Below, piece by piece: positions 14,418 to 21,888 of a DNA stretch of 64,000 nucleotides (position 1 is its first letter; the number at the start of each line of letters is the position of its first letter). The stretch spans positions 81,422 through 145,421 of the forward strand of contig DPGI01000009.1 of NCBI GenBank assembly GCA_003522085.1, read 5' to 3'. The notes beneath the pieces are model-generated. The model had not been told where the DNA came from, did no database searches, and saw nothing but the letters and a program-made list of their open reading frames with translations. Made by a program: the position numbers and the translations under genes. This DNA is from Clostridiales bacterium (GTDB lineage Bacteria > Bacillota > Clostridia > Christensenellales > UBA1242).

Positions 14418-14903
14418 ATGAAAATTTATGTGAAAAACAAATTAGTTTCACTTGGCGGAAGTTCAACCGTCAAAGACGCAAACGGCAACGACATTTTTAA
14501 AGTAAAAGGAAAGTTTTTAAGTCTGACCAGAAAGAAGAAAATTTTGGACATGGAAGGCAAACTTCACTATATTGTTAAAAACAGATTTTTCAATTTCTGG
14601 ACACATGCAAGTTTTATTTATAGTGCTGAAAAACAAAAACTTGCCAAACTTTCAAACAGAGCATTCAAAACGGGCTTTGACGTGAAAGGTTATGGCGACG
14701 AAATTTCGATTGACGGCTGGCTTTTGACTGGCTGCACAATCTACAAGAACGGCGAAAAAATTGGATCCGTAAATTCAAAAGCATTGGCGCTTTCTGATAG
14801 TTTTGAAGTAGAAGTAAACGACAATGAAGACCCTGCTTTCATCGTTGCTTTAATAATCGCTATGGACAATGTGTGTGATAAGGCGACAAAAGCAAGAACT
14901 TAA
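14418..14903 (+). CDS. LURP-one-related (YxjI-like) protein
   Basis: The 161-aa sequence follows the LURP-one/YxjI beta-barrel pattern: short strands alternating with turns in KIYVKNKLVSLGGSSTVKDANGN, FKVKGKFLSLTRKKKILDMEGK, YIVKNRFFNFWTHASFIY and DVKGYGDEISIDGW, then a C-terminal helix (EDPAFIVALIIAMDNVCDKA). Relatives are tubby-like folds thought to bind membranes or lipids; their bacterial role is unknown. A strong AAAGGGGGAAG Shine-Dalgarno precedes the ATG. It ends the operon, and a terminator lies 8 bp after the stop. Confidence 0.8.
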   Translation: MKIYVKNKLVSLGGSSTVKDANGNDIFKVKGKFLSLTRKKKILDMEGKLHYIVKNRFFNFWTHASFIYSAEKQKLAKLSNRAFKTGFDVKGYGDEISIDGWLLTGCTIYKNGEKIGSVNSKALALSDSFEVEVNDNEDPAFIVALIIAMDNVCDKATKART

Positions 14904-14911
14904 GTTAAAAC

Positions 14912-14939
14912 AAAAACACCTTTACGGGTGTTTTTTTTT
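14912..14939 (+). terminator. Intrinsic terminator
   Basis: AAAAACACC (14912-14920), 6-base loop, GGTGTTTTT (14927-14935), and more T residues. It ends the 13.5-14.9 kb operon. Confidence 0.8.
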
Positions 14940-14943
14940 GATG

Positions 14944-14972
14944 TTGACAATTTAAATTAAAGGTGATAAAAT
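14944..14972 (+). promoter_or_regulatory. Promoter of the 15.0-15.6 kb gene pair
   Basis: Perfect TTGACA (14944-14949), 17-bp spacer, TAAAAT (14967-14972). TAGGAGAG and the ATG at 14996 follow. Confidence 0.7.
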
Positions 14973-14995
14973 TGAAGAGCAAATAGGAGAGATAA

Positions 14996-15196
14996 ATGAA
15001 AAAATTTAATTATAGAGAGTTAGAATTTCATATAGATCAAGCAGAAAGAATGAAGGATTTACATGATTCATTATCTTCTGTTGCAAATGACCTTGATGAA
15101 ATTAAAAAAGTGTTCAAAGTTCAACTTGACAAGCCAGGCAACCCAGACAGAGAAGAATTAGTTGAAGAAATCATTAGATATTGCTATACAAAATAG
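14996..15196 (+). CDS. Small helical protein, unknown (possible 5' part of a split gene)
   Basis: A 66-aa, charged, almost wholly helical protein (FHIDQAERMKDLHDSLSSVANDLDEIKKVFK), ending with PDREELVEEIIRYCYTK. It has a good promoter and Shine-Dalgarno. I do not recognise it. The next reading frame overlaps its end and has no convincing Shine-Dalgarno, so the two may be parts of one gene separated by a frameshift, or a coupled pair relying on reinitiation. Confidence 0.65.
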   Translation: MKKFNYRELEFHIDQAERMKDLHDSLSSVANDLDEIKKVFKVQLDKPGNPDREELVEEIIRYCYTK

Positions 15197-15200
15197 AGAC

Positions 15201-15575
15201 ATGAAAGTATTGATTGGAACAATTGATCCAAATTATGCGTTCAATGAAGAAGCAATGGTTTTGATGCTTTATGATGTAGCAAATATTGTTGATGCAATAA
15301 ACAACAAAGATGTAGAGAAAATTGATGAAGCTGTTTCTGCATTACCTTACGATGAAAGCAACACAGGTTATTTAATTGCAGGACAAACATTAGAGTTTGC
15401 ATATAGCGTACTTTCAGATATTGATAAAGCGGTAAATCGTGAATTGTTTCAAGACATCGCAAAAACTTATGGATATGCAACTACCGATTACGAGTTTGAT
15501 AGAGATTTTACAAACTTTGGATATTTAGGAAATTTAAAAAGAGCAAACGATAAAACATTAAAACTTCAAGACTAA
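15201..15575 (+). CDS. Small acidic protein, unknown (coupled to or split from the preceding gene)
   Basis: From the ATG at 15201 this is 124 aa; the frame is open further upstream to a TTG at 15162, overlapping the preceding gene. It is acidic and mostly helical (AMVLMLYDVANIVDAINNKDVEKIDEAVSAL), with an aromatic C-terminal region (ATTDYEFDRDFTNFGYLGNL). No family was recognised. The ATG lies 4 bp after the upstream stop without a clear Shine-Dalgarno, which favours translational coupling or a frameshift. A terminator follows 5 bp after the stop. Confidence 0.6.
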   Translation: MKVLIGTIDPNYAFNEEAMVLMLYDVANIVDAINNKDVEKIDEAVSALPYDESNTGYLIAGQTLEFAYSVLSDIDKAVNRELFQDIAKTYGYATTDYEFDRDFTNFGYLGNLKRANDKTLKLQD

Positions 15576-15580
15576 AAAAC

Positions 15581-15610
15581 AAAAAGCACCTTGATGAAGG
15601 CGCTTTTTTA
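15581..15610 (+). terminator. Intrinsic terminator
   Basis: AAAAAGC-A-CCTT (15581-15592), GATG loop, AAGG-C-GCTTTTTT. One mismatch in the stem, then a U-tract. Confidence 0.8.
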
Positions 15611-15703
15611 TTGCTTAAATTTTTTTATTTGAAGAAAGTTGTGAAGATAAAATACCTAAATTGCTTTACCACAAACTGGCTGTTTGCAATAGTTTTAAAA
15701 AAC

Positions 15704-15732
15704 AAAAAAAATCCGAGCAAACTCGGATTTTT
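15704..15732 (-). terminator. Terminator of tRNA-Ser
   Basis: On the minus strand the stem AATCCGAG/CTCGGATT with a 4-base loop is followed by T residues, just 3' of the tRNA. It has T runs on both sides, so it may work in both directions. Confidence 0.8.
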
Positions 15733-15734
15733 AT

Positions 15735-15825
15735 TGGCGCAGAAGGAGGGATTCGGACCCTCGCGACAGTTACCCGTCCTACTTCCTTAGCAGGGAAGCC
15801 TCTTCGACCACTTGAGTACTTCTGC
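15735..15825 (-). tRNA. tRNA-Ser (GCT anticodon)
   Basis: Class II tRNA of 91 nt with encoded CCA. The acceptor GCAGAAG/CTTCTGC pairs fully; the anticodon stem is CTTCC/GGAAG with loop CTGCTAA, giving GCT (reads AGC/AGU). There is a long variable arm with GACGG-type pairing, and the T-arm is GAGGG-TCCGAAT-CCCTC. Promoter and terminator are both visible, so it is transcribed alone. Confidence 0.97.
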
Positions 15826-15838
15826 ATCGACGTAGGTT

Positions 15839-15867
15839 ATTTTAACACAGCACAAGGCAAATGTCAA
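15839..15867 (-). promoter_or_regulatory. Promoter of tRNA-Ser
   Basis: On the minus strand, TTGACA (15867-15862), 17-bp spacer, TAAAAT (15844-15839), 13 bp before the tRNA 5' end. Confidence 0.75.
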
Positions 15868-15917
15868 ACATTTTGTTTTACAAGTTTATTGAATATTTGA
15901 TTAGAAAGATTAAGATC

Positions 15918-15946
15918 TTGAATTTCGATTTTTAATATGATATAAT
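15918..15946 (+). promoter_or_regulatory. Promoter of the three-gene winged-helix-like array
   Basis: TTGAAT (15918-15923), 17-bp spacer, perfect TATAAT (15941-15946). TGGAGGA follows before the ATG at 15968. Confidence 0.65.
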
Positions 15947-15967
15947 GTTGAAATGTTGGAGGAAAAT

Positions 15968-16207
15968 ATGCTGTATAAAAGCGGACAAGAAAGATACCAC
16001 GAAGAGATTGAAGCAATAAGAAAAGCGGCACTAAGTCTTTACAAACCAGCCTCGCTTGAAGAGATTACAAAAATGGCATCAGCTGAAGTTAATAGAGAGA
16101 TTGAATGTTTTACAGCTAAGGCCGAACTTGATGAAATGTGCGAAAAGAAAATATTGACAAAGTCACAAAAATGGTATGTTCCGACAAGTGATGATTTTGT
16201 GAGATAA
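15968..16207 (+). CDS. Small winged-helix-like protein 1
   Basis: A 79-aa protein: a charged N-terminal helix, then LYKPASLEEITKMASAEV (helix-turn-helix-like), a helix AKAELDEMCEKKIL and a short hairpin-like end TKSQKWYVPTSDDFV. This order matches a compact winged helix of the kind used for DNA or protein contacts. It shares this layout with the next two genes, with weak sequence similarity, so they look like old paralogues. The start at 15968 is taken over the ATG at 15953 because TGGAGG lies between them. No function is known to me. Confidence 0.65.
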   Translation: MLYKSGQERYHEEIEAIRKAALSLYKPASLEEITKMASAEVNREIECFTAKAELDEMCEKKILTKSQKWYVPTSDDFVR

Positions 16208-16222
16208 AGGGAAGGTATAACA

Positions 16223-16474
16223 ATGAATAAAGCAGCGCAAAGATCTTTGGCAGAGAGAAAAACAATAATTAAAGTAGTCAATAAACTTTACGAGCCGATA
16301 GATTTTTATGATTTAAAAAACGAAGTTGAAAGTCAGCACAAAGATTTTGTTGATCGCCTTTCTGTTATGCATGTGCTGAGTGAGCTTTGCGATAAAAATC
16401 TCATAAAATATGAACATGGAAAATACGCGAAAATCACAGACGAAGATTTGTGTAAAATATTTGGAATAGAATAA
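16223..16474 (+). CDS. Small winged-helix-like protein 2
   Basis: An 83-aa protein starting 15 bp after the previous stop, with GGGAAGG as Shine-Dalgarno. The pattern is clearest here: NKLYEPIDFYDLKNEVESQH, DRLSVMHVLSELCDKNLIKYEHGKYAKI, where the last part reads as recognition helix, strand, wing and strand. LYEPIDFYDLKN aligns with LYKPASLEEITK in the first protein. Not assigned to a named family; probably in one transcript with its two neighbours. Confidence 0.65.
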   Translation: MNKAAQRSLAERKTIIKVVNKLYEPIDFYDLKNEVESQHKDFVDRLSVMHVLSELCDKNLIKYEHGKYAKITDEDLCKIFGIE

Positions 16475-16487
16475 AAAGGAGTTGGAT

Positions 16488-16736
16488 ATGAGAACGACAG
16501 AAGGAATCATGAAAGATTTAGTTGAAACGGAATTATTTGCAACAAAAAACGGGCTGATTAGAATTTCAGATATTATTTTTAAAGTATTTGTAAATCATAA
16601 TATTTCAACAGATGAAAGGTTTGTGTTGAACATTATTGAGGAAAACATCAAGCGTGGTAAAATTAAAAAAGTTAAAGATGGGTATATGATTGTCGTAAAT
16701 AAAGAGAAGCAAATCGAAGAAGATCTTTATAGATAA
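16488..16736 (+). CDS. Small winged-helix-like protein 3
   Basis: An 82-aa protein with AAAAGGAG upstream; the ATG at 16488 is chosen over the TTG at 16482. Helices TEGIMKDLVETELFATKNGLIRISDIIFKVF are followed by ERFVLNIIEENIKRGKIKKVKDGYMIVV, again a helix then a beta-hairpin wing. It is the most diverged of the three. It ends 12 bp before the -35 of the next transcription unit, and no terminator is visible. Confidence 0.62.
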   Translation: MRTTEGIMKDLVETELFATKNGLIRISDIIFKVFVNHNISTDERFVLNIIEENIKRGKIKKVKDGYMIVVNKEKQIEEDLYR

Positions 16737-16747
16737 TTAAAATATTT

Positions 16748-16776
16748 TTGACATTTTCTTTTTAATATGCTAAATT
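16748..16776 (+). promoter_or_regulatory. Promoter of the zinc-ribbon membrane protein gene
   Basis: TTGACA (16748-16753), 17-bp spacer, TAAATT (16771-16776), then GGGGGAGAG before the ATG. Confidence 0.65.
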
Positions 16777-16796
16777 ATATTTACATTGGGGGAGAG

Positions 16797-17252
16797 ATGA
16801 TGGAAAACGGAGTAAAAAACGACATAAAAGCACCTGTTCACTTTTTGATTTGTAAAATATTAGGGTTTATTGCACTTGTTGGAGGCATTACATTGATTGT
16901 TCTTGCTTGCACGGTTCTCAGCAAACCATTCATGGATACAATCCAGCCAAACATTATTGCATTGATGGTCGGCAGCACACTAAGCATGTGTTCAATAGTA
17001 TTGTTATTTGCAGGATTTATTCCACAGTTTAAAAAAATGACAGTTAAGAGCGCAAAATATTTACAAACACAAAATAAAGACGATTTGAAAGAGATTGCAT
17101 CAACCTCAGCAGACATTAAAAGCGAAGCAGTGACTAAGACTGCTAAGGCAGTAAAAAAAGGTTTTAATGATACAAAGTTTTGTAAGAAATGTGGCGTTGA
17201 GATTGACAGAGATTCAACATTCTGCAAAGAGTGTGGTGAAAAACAGGAGTAA
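16797..17252 (+). CDS. Two-span membrane protein with C-terminal zinc ribbon
   Basis: A 151-aa protein. Two membrane spans (about residues 16-38 ICKILGFIALVGGITLIVLACTVL, and 52-73 IIALMVGSTLSMCSIVLLFAGFI) are followed by a basic, helical cytoplasmic linker and a zinc-ribbon ending: CKKCGVEIDRDSTFCKEC (two CxxC pairs). Zinc-ribbon membrane proteins of this build are common in Bacillota and mostly uncharacterised. Start 16797 is preceded by GGGGGAGAG; Met-Met leaves a one-codon ambiguity. Confidence 0.8.
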   Translation: MMENGVKNDIKAPVHFLICKILGFIALVGGITLIVLACTVLSKPFMDTIQPNIIALMVGSTLSMCSIVLLFAGFIPQFKKMTVKSAKYLQTQNKDDLKEIASTSADIKSEAVTKTAKAVKKGFNDTKFCKKCGVEIDRDSTFCKECGEKQE

Positions 17253-17264
17253 GCAAAATCACAT

Positions 17265-17300
17265 CTACAGGTAGGTAGATGTGATTTTTTAGTTTACATA
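17265..17300 (+). terminator. Strong intrinsic terminator
   Basis: A 14-bp perfect stem AAAATCACATCTAC (17265-17278) / GTAGATGTGATTTT (17285-17298), 6-base loop, and T residues. Near-symmetric, so it may be bidirectional. Confidence 0.88.
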
Positions 17301-17327
17301 AAAATTTTTTCTTTAAGGAGGCTAAAA

Positions 17328-17855
17328 ATGGAAAAAATTAAAAAAATCATCATAGTGGGGTGTCCTGGTTCGGGAAAAACCACATTAGCACTTAAACTTG
17401 GGGATGCGCTCGATTTGCCAATCTATCATTTGGACAAAATCTATCATAAACCAAATTGGCAAAAACCTACAAAGGAAGAGTGGAGAGCCACATTAAATCA
17501 AATTATGTCAAACGATGAATGGATTTTGGACGGCAATTATTCGTCAACACTTGAAATGCGAACTCAGCAAGCCGACGCAATAATTTGGCTTAATTATTCA
17601 ACTCTCACTTGTTTAAAGAGAATCTTTAAAAGATATGACGAAAATCAAAACAAAGACCGCGTTGATAGGGCGGAGGGCTGCGATGAAAAACTTGATATTG
17701 AGTTTGTGAGACATGTATTAAATTTTAAAAAAGATTATGGGAAACAGTTTAAGCTTCTCATGGAAAAATTTCCCGACAAAAAGTTTATTATTTTACAAAA
17801 CAGTCGTGATGCGGAAAAGCTTTTAGAGCAAGCGAAACTCAACAAAACGATATAA
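17328..17855 (+). CDS. P-loop NTPase, 'DNA topology modulation'/FlaR-type small kinase
   Basis: A 175-aa adenylate-kinase-like P-loop protein. Walker A is GCPGSGKTT (residues 12-20), followed by LPIYHLDKIYHKPNW, the conserved (H)LD..yw.pgW motif of this family. WILDGNYSSTLEMR is the next motif and a lid-like RIFKRYD ... RVDRAEGCDEKLD follows. Proteins annotated as topology modulation proteins (FlaR) belong here, but their true substrate is likely a nucleotide or another small molecule and is unknown. AAGGAGG gives a strong Shine-Dalgarno. No terminator is seen before the next promoter. Confidence 0.85.
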   Translation: MEKIKKIIIVGCPGSGKTTLALKLGDALDLPIYHLDKIYHKPNWQKPTKEEWRATLNQIMSNDEWILDGNYSSTLEMRTQQADAIIWLNYSTLTCLKRIFKRYDENQNKDRVDRAEGCDEKLDIEFVRHVLNFKKDYGKQFKLLMEKFPDKKFIILQNSRDAEKLLEQAKLNKTI

Positions 17856-17922
17856 TATTGCAATAAGATACAAGTTTTGTATAAAATGAAAAATTTTTAA
17901 TAATGAAAAATTTCACTTTCAT

Positions 17923-17951
17923 TTGGTAAAAAATCCATTTTGTATTAAAAT
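17923..17951 (+). promoter_or_regulatory. Promoter of the CvpA-like gene and rsmH
   Basis: TTGGTA (17923-17928), 17-bp spacer, TAAAAT (17946-17951), then TTGGAGGGG before the ATG at 17982. Confidence 0.55.
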
Positions 17952-17981
17952 AAAGTTAGATTAAAAATATTGGAGGGGCGT

Positions 17982-20849
17982 ATGTCAGCAGGAGCAATCA
18001 TTGCAATAATTGACGTTGTGTTTTTTGTTTTACTAGGACTAGGCTTTTTAGAGGGCTTTTTGCGAGGAGTAAAACGTTCATCGCTTGAACTTGGAATTTC
18101 AATTGCGGGGATTATAATTGTCGCATTGATAACTCCAGTTGTAACCGATGCAATTTTAAACATACAAATCACAGCAAACGGGACAACCTCATCGCTGAAA
18201 ACCTTTATTATAAACATGCTTTCTAGCAATCCAGACGTGGAAAATTTAATAAACGGCTCGCCAAGCACGAAAACATTGCTTGAAAAACTTCCAACTGTTT
18301 TGATGGCGGCGGTGGTTTTCTTGGTGCTTAACCTTGTAATGAGACTTGTTGTTTATATTGTATACAAACTTATTTCACTTGTTTTCAAATCAAAAAAGAA
18401 AGAAAAAGAACTTGGGCTAAAACGTAATCGTTGGGTTGGTGGAGCAATTAGCACGTTTAAAATGTTTGCATTAGTTTTAGTTATGTTCATGCCACTTACA
18501 AGTGCAGTTAAGTTTGCAGACCAAATCATTCCAGCGCAATCAACCGAAGTTTCGGCAGTGGTTGCCGCAGCAGGAGAAGGGGGAAGCGGGACAGCCGGCG
18601 GAGAAACACCAGCACCTTCGACTGATGGAGGGGGAACAACCGACGGAGGTTCGACAACTGACGGCGGAATATTTTCTTCGCTTCCACCAGTTGTAAAAAA
18701 CATAGTTCACGGTGTCAACAAAAGTGCGCTTGGAGTACTTAACGGTGTGGCAGGCATGGACGACTTTATGTTTGACCAGGTGGCAAAGGTTGAAATCAAC
18801 GGTGAGCGTATCAAATTCAGAAGTGAACTTAACAACTATTACACACTTTACAACGACATATCATTATTTTTGAAGAATAAAGATGTTGAAAGCATAAATT
18901 GGGAAAAACTCGATAAGAGTTATAAAGATGTTACAAGCAATCCTCTTTATAACAGTGTAGTTTTAAACATAATTGGTGAAAATATAGCAAAATATGAAAA
19001 TCTTGTGAAAGTTTTTCCACAGATTAAAGAATATGAAGACATATTGAAGAACATAAGTTTGGCACTTTCGACAAACGACAAATACGCCGAATATTTCAAG
19101 CCTGACATTGACAAAATTTATTACACAATCAGCGGTGCGGGCAAATCGGGATATTTGAAAGAAGTTGTCGGCAAAAAGAACACACTTAGTTCGATAACAG
19201 TTTTGGTCGACAAGTATGACGAAGTTCTTACAAACACGGTCAACAACTTGTTTGATTTAAACATTGTTCGTGACGCACTTTCACCAGCGCTTAAAACAGT
19301 GTTTACAAAAGTGTCTGACGAAGCACTTGGCAACATTCTCGCCGATGCCAACACAAACATAACCGACTGGAACGGCTTGAAAGTGAAAGTTAAAAACACA
19401 ATCGTCGAAGTTGGCAAAATCAACGGCATGATTGAAAAACAAAACGTAGCACTTGGCGACATCACAAGCGACTTTATGACTATCTTAAAACTTAAAAACG
19501 ACGTTCCACAAATCCTTTCTAGATTTGGAAACATGATTGACTGCATCGACAACTTAGAGTTCATGTCCGACACCGCCGGCAACAAACTCATGCCAAGAGT
19601 GTTAAACAAATTTGGACTTACCGACTTAAAAGACGTGAAAGGCGAGACAATCGAAACCTACAAAGGCGTGTTTGAGTTTATGTCGCCATCGATTGAAAAA
19701 CTGATATCGCTTGACATCTACGACGATATGCACGGCGAAGTAAACTTCAACAGCATACTCAAAAAATTTGCGCAAAGACTTGTAAGTGAAAAAACAGACA
19801 CCACATATTCAAAATTCATGAGCGACGTTCTGCTTCCACTTTACAAAGTAACAGCGCTTCAAGACAAAATATTCACACCAATCATAAACGGCAGCAAAAC
19901 AACCGGCGTGGTTGACTTCTCGCTTTTAGAAGTTGAAAACGACTGGGCAGCATCATATGCAAACTGGGAAAGCGACCTTCCACAACTCACAGCTGTGATA
20001 ACCGAACTTGAAAGCAAATATTTTAACGAAGAGACCAAACAAACCATACTTGACTATTTGCTGACCGAAGGCGGCGACATGAAAGAAGTTGTTAAAAAAC
20101 TTGACGACGCAACACTTGACAAAGTTATGCCATCAGTGCTGACGGCAAAGAGTTTGCAACCACTTCGTGACCAACTTGCAGGCATAGTCGTAAGCACAAT
20201 CAAAGACGTGACCGGCGACAGCACAGTTTCAATGTCGCTTAATCCAGCGTCATTTACAGGCGGCGACAGTCAAACATCAGAATTTATAACAATCATAAAA
20301 ACATTTGTTAAGATTTACAACGCAAGCACAACAATGACAAACCTTGAAGACATTGACGAAATCTTGCTTGGCAATCTTTTAGAACAAATGAAACAAAACG
20401 CATATCGTGTGGAACTTAACGGAAAGACAAATACGGGCGTGACGAAAGCAATGTTTAGCGCAATGATAGCAAAAGCGGAAAGCGAATTTGGCATCACCTT
20501 CCTTGACGTATTCAAAGCGACAAACATCTACGAAATCAACTTTAACGACATGTTTAAGTTTATCAACTTGACAAAGCAATCAAATGCGTTTGCACAAGCG
20601 TTTAAAAACGTTGCAATCGACGGCAACAAAGACACGGCGTCAGTTGACGAACTCATGGGCGCAGTGAAAGCCAACCAAGAAAGTGCGAAAGAGATACTTG
20701 TGCTTGCAAATTCACTTGAAGTTGACGCATCGCTCACAACCGAACAAAAGACATACTTTGATGCAAAGATAGCCGAACTTGAAGCGGACAGCGAAATTGA
20801 TCGCGACATCATTGCACAATTCAAAACACTTATTGGAGAAACAGCTTGA
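17982..20849 (+). CDS. Large CvpA-like membrane protein with extended helical extracytoplasmic domain
   Basis: A 955-aa protein. The N-terminal about 160 residues have four membrane spans in the CvpA/colicin V production arrangement: AIIAIIDVVFFVLLGLGFLEGFLRGVKR with the Asp and RG signature, then ELGISIAGIIIVALITPVV, VLMAAVVFLVLNLVMRLVVYIV and TFKMFALVLVMFMPLTSA. A Gly/Thr/Pro-rich linker (about 185-230, GGGTTDGGSTTDGG type) leads to some 720 residues of mostly helical, charged sequence probably outside the membrane. That part resembles nothing I can name. Start 17982 is set by GGAGGGG. The stop overlaps the rsmH TTG start (TTGA), so this unusual gene is coupled to rsmH at the head of a division-type cluster. 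Confidence 0.8.
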   Translation: MSAGAIIAIIDVVFFVLLGLGFLEGFLRGVKRSSLELGISIAGIIIVALITPVVTDAILNIQITANGTTSSLKTFIINMLSSNPDVENLINGSPSTKTLLEKLPTVLMAAVVFLVLNLVMRLVVYIVYKLISLVFKSKKKEKELGLKRNRWVGGAISTFKMFALVLVMFMPLTSAVKFADQIIPAQSTEVSAVVAAAGEGGSGTAGGETPAPSTDGGGTTDGGSTTDGGIFSSLPPVVKNIVHGVNKSALGVLNGVAGMDDFMFDQVAKVEINGERIKFRSELNNYYTLYNDISLFLKNKDVESINWEKLDKSYKDVTSNPLYNSVVLNIIGENIAKYENLVKVFPQIKEYEDILKNISLALSTNDKYAEYFKPDIDKIYYTISGAGKSGYLKEVVGKKNTLSSITVLVDKYDEVLTNTVNNLFDLNIVRDALSPALKTVFTKVSDEALGNILADANTNITDWNGLKVKVKNTIVEVGKINGMIEKQNVALGDITSDFMTILKLKNDVPQILSRFGNMIDCIDNLEFMSDTAGNKLMPRVLNKFGLTDLKDVKGETIETYKGVFEFMSPSIEKLISLDIYDDMHGEVNFNSILKKFAQRLVSEKTDTTYSKFMSDVLLPLYKVTALQDKIFTPIINGSKTTGVVDFSLLEVENDWAASYANWESDLPQLTAVITELESKYFNEETKQTILDYLLTEGGDMKEVVKKLDDATLDKVMPSVLTAKSLQPLRDQLAGIVVSTIKDVTGDSTVSMSLNPASFTGGDSQTSEFITIIKTFVKIYNASTTMTNLEDIDEILLGNLLEQMKQNAYRVELNGKTNTGVTKAMFSAMIAKAESEFGITFLDVFKATNIYEINFNDMFKFINLTKQSNAFAQAFKNVAIDGNKDTASVDELMGAVKANQESAKEILVLANSLEVDASLTTEQKTYFDAKIAELEADSEIDRDIIAQFKTLIGETA

Positions 20850-21781
20850 CAGAATTTCAACACATACCAGTATTATTACACGAATGCATAGATGCATTAA
20901 ACATACGTCCAGACGGAGTGTATGTTGACATGACGTGCGGGGGCGGAGGCCACAGCAGCGAAATTGCGAAGCGACTGGGCAAGGGCGGCAGGCTAATCTG
21001 CTTTGACCAAGACAGTGACGCGATTGAAGCAAGCAAAAGGCGGCTTTCGCCTTTTTCATGCGTTACGTTTTTCAACGAAAACTTTAAAGACGCAAAAGCG
21101 ACCTTGCTCCGCGCGGGTATAACCAAGGTTGACGGAATTTTGGCTGACCTTGGCGTAAGCAGTTATCAAATCGACACAGCGGAAAGGGGATTTAGTTTTC
21201 TTCACGACGGTGCACTCGACATGCGCATGAACCGCAACCAAACAAAAAGTGCCTACGACGTTGTCAACGGTTATTCGCTGTCGCAACTTCGCGACATCAT
21301 TTTTAAGTATGGCGAAGAAAGTTTCGCTCCAAAAATCGCAGCGGCAATCGTCAAAGCGCGACAAACCGCTCCGATTGAAACCACGCTGCAACTTAAAGAA
21401 ATAATTGAAAGTGTGTTTCCTAAAAAGATAATCTACGGAAAGGGCGGCGTCAGCAAAAAAACCTTTCAAGCGATTCGAATTGAAGTGAACGGCGAACTTG
21501 ACATTCTAAGCCAAGCAGTTGAAGACTTTGTCGACCTACTCGCGCCGCGTGGACGACTTGCTGTGATAAGTTTTCACAGCCTTGAAGACCGCATCATAAA
21601 AAACGTGCTGAAAGACGCCACAACCGACTGCATCTGCCCACCCAAAACACCAATTTGCATTTGCAACCACAGGGCGAAAGGCAAGTTGATAAACAAAAAG
21701 CCAATCACCGCCAGCGCCGAAGAATTGCAGCACAACGACCGTTCGCACTCGGCAAAATTGCGTGTTTTTGAAAGATTTTAG
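20846..21781 (+). CDS. rsmH: 16S rRNA (cytosine-1402-N4)-methyltransferase RsmH
   Basis: RsmH/MraW methylates N4 of C1402 in the ribosomal P-site. At 311 aa it has the full family pattern: HIPVLLHECIDAL at the start, SAM-binding MTCGGGGHSSEI (about 29-40), FDQDSDAI, ADLGVSSYQIDTAERGFSF (DLGVSS hallmark) and LDMRMN, then a C-terminal SFHSLEDRIIK. The start is TTG at 20846, overlapping the upstream stop, with TTGGAGA eight bases before. In most bacteria rsmH is followed by ftsL and ftsI; here those genes lie 5 kb downstream. Base composition is visibly richer in G+C than in the genes at 13-17 kb. Confidence 0.96.
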   Translation: MTEFQHIPVLLHECIDALNIRPDGVYVDMTCGGGGHSSEIAKRLGKGGRLICFDQDSDAIEASKRRLSPFSCVTFFNENFKDAKATLLRAGITKVDGILADLGVSSYQIDTAERGFSFLHDGALDMRMNRNQTKSAYDVVNGYSLSQLRDIIFKYGEESFAPKIAAAIVKARQTAPIETTLQLKEIIESVFPKKIIYGKGGVSKKTFQAIRIEVNGELDILSQAVEDFVDLLAPRGRLAVISFHSLEDRIIKNVLKDATTDCICPPKTPICICNHRAKGKLINKKPITASAEELQHNDRSHSAKLRVFERF

Positions 21782-21833
21782 ACAAAAACAATCTAAACGT
21801 CGCGTTTTTTACAACAAATTTTTTAATAAACTA

Positions 21834-21862
21834 TTGAAATTCACGCAAAAGTATGTTAGAAT
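21834..21862 (+). promoter_or_regulatory. Promoter of the 579-aa lipoprotein gene
   Basis: TTGAAA (21834-21839), 17-bp spacer, TAGAAT (21857-21862). The upstream in-frame ATG at 21853 falls inside the -10 region, supporting the later start. Confidence 0.6.
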
Positions 21863-21888
21863 TTAATAACAATAGGAGGGAAATTCAA

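Noticed and set aside
21853..21888. Longer N-terminus for the 579-aa lipoprotein
   Set aside because: The ATG at 21853 overlaps the promoter, and AGGAGGGA fits the ATG at 21889 with a proper signal peptide.
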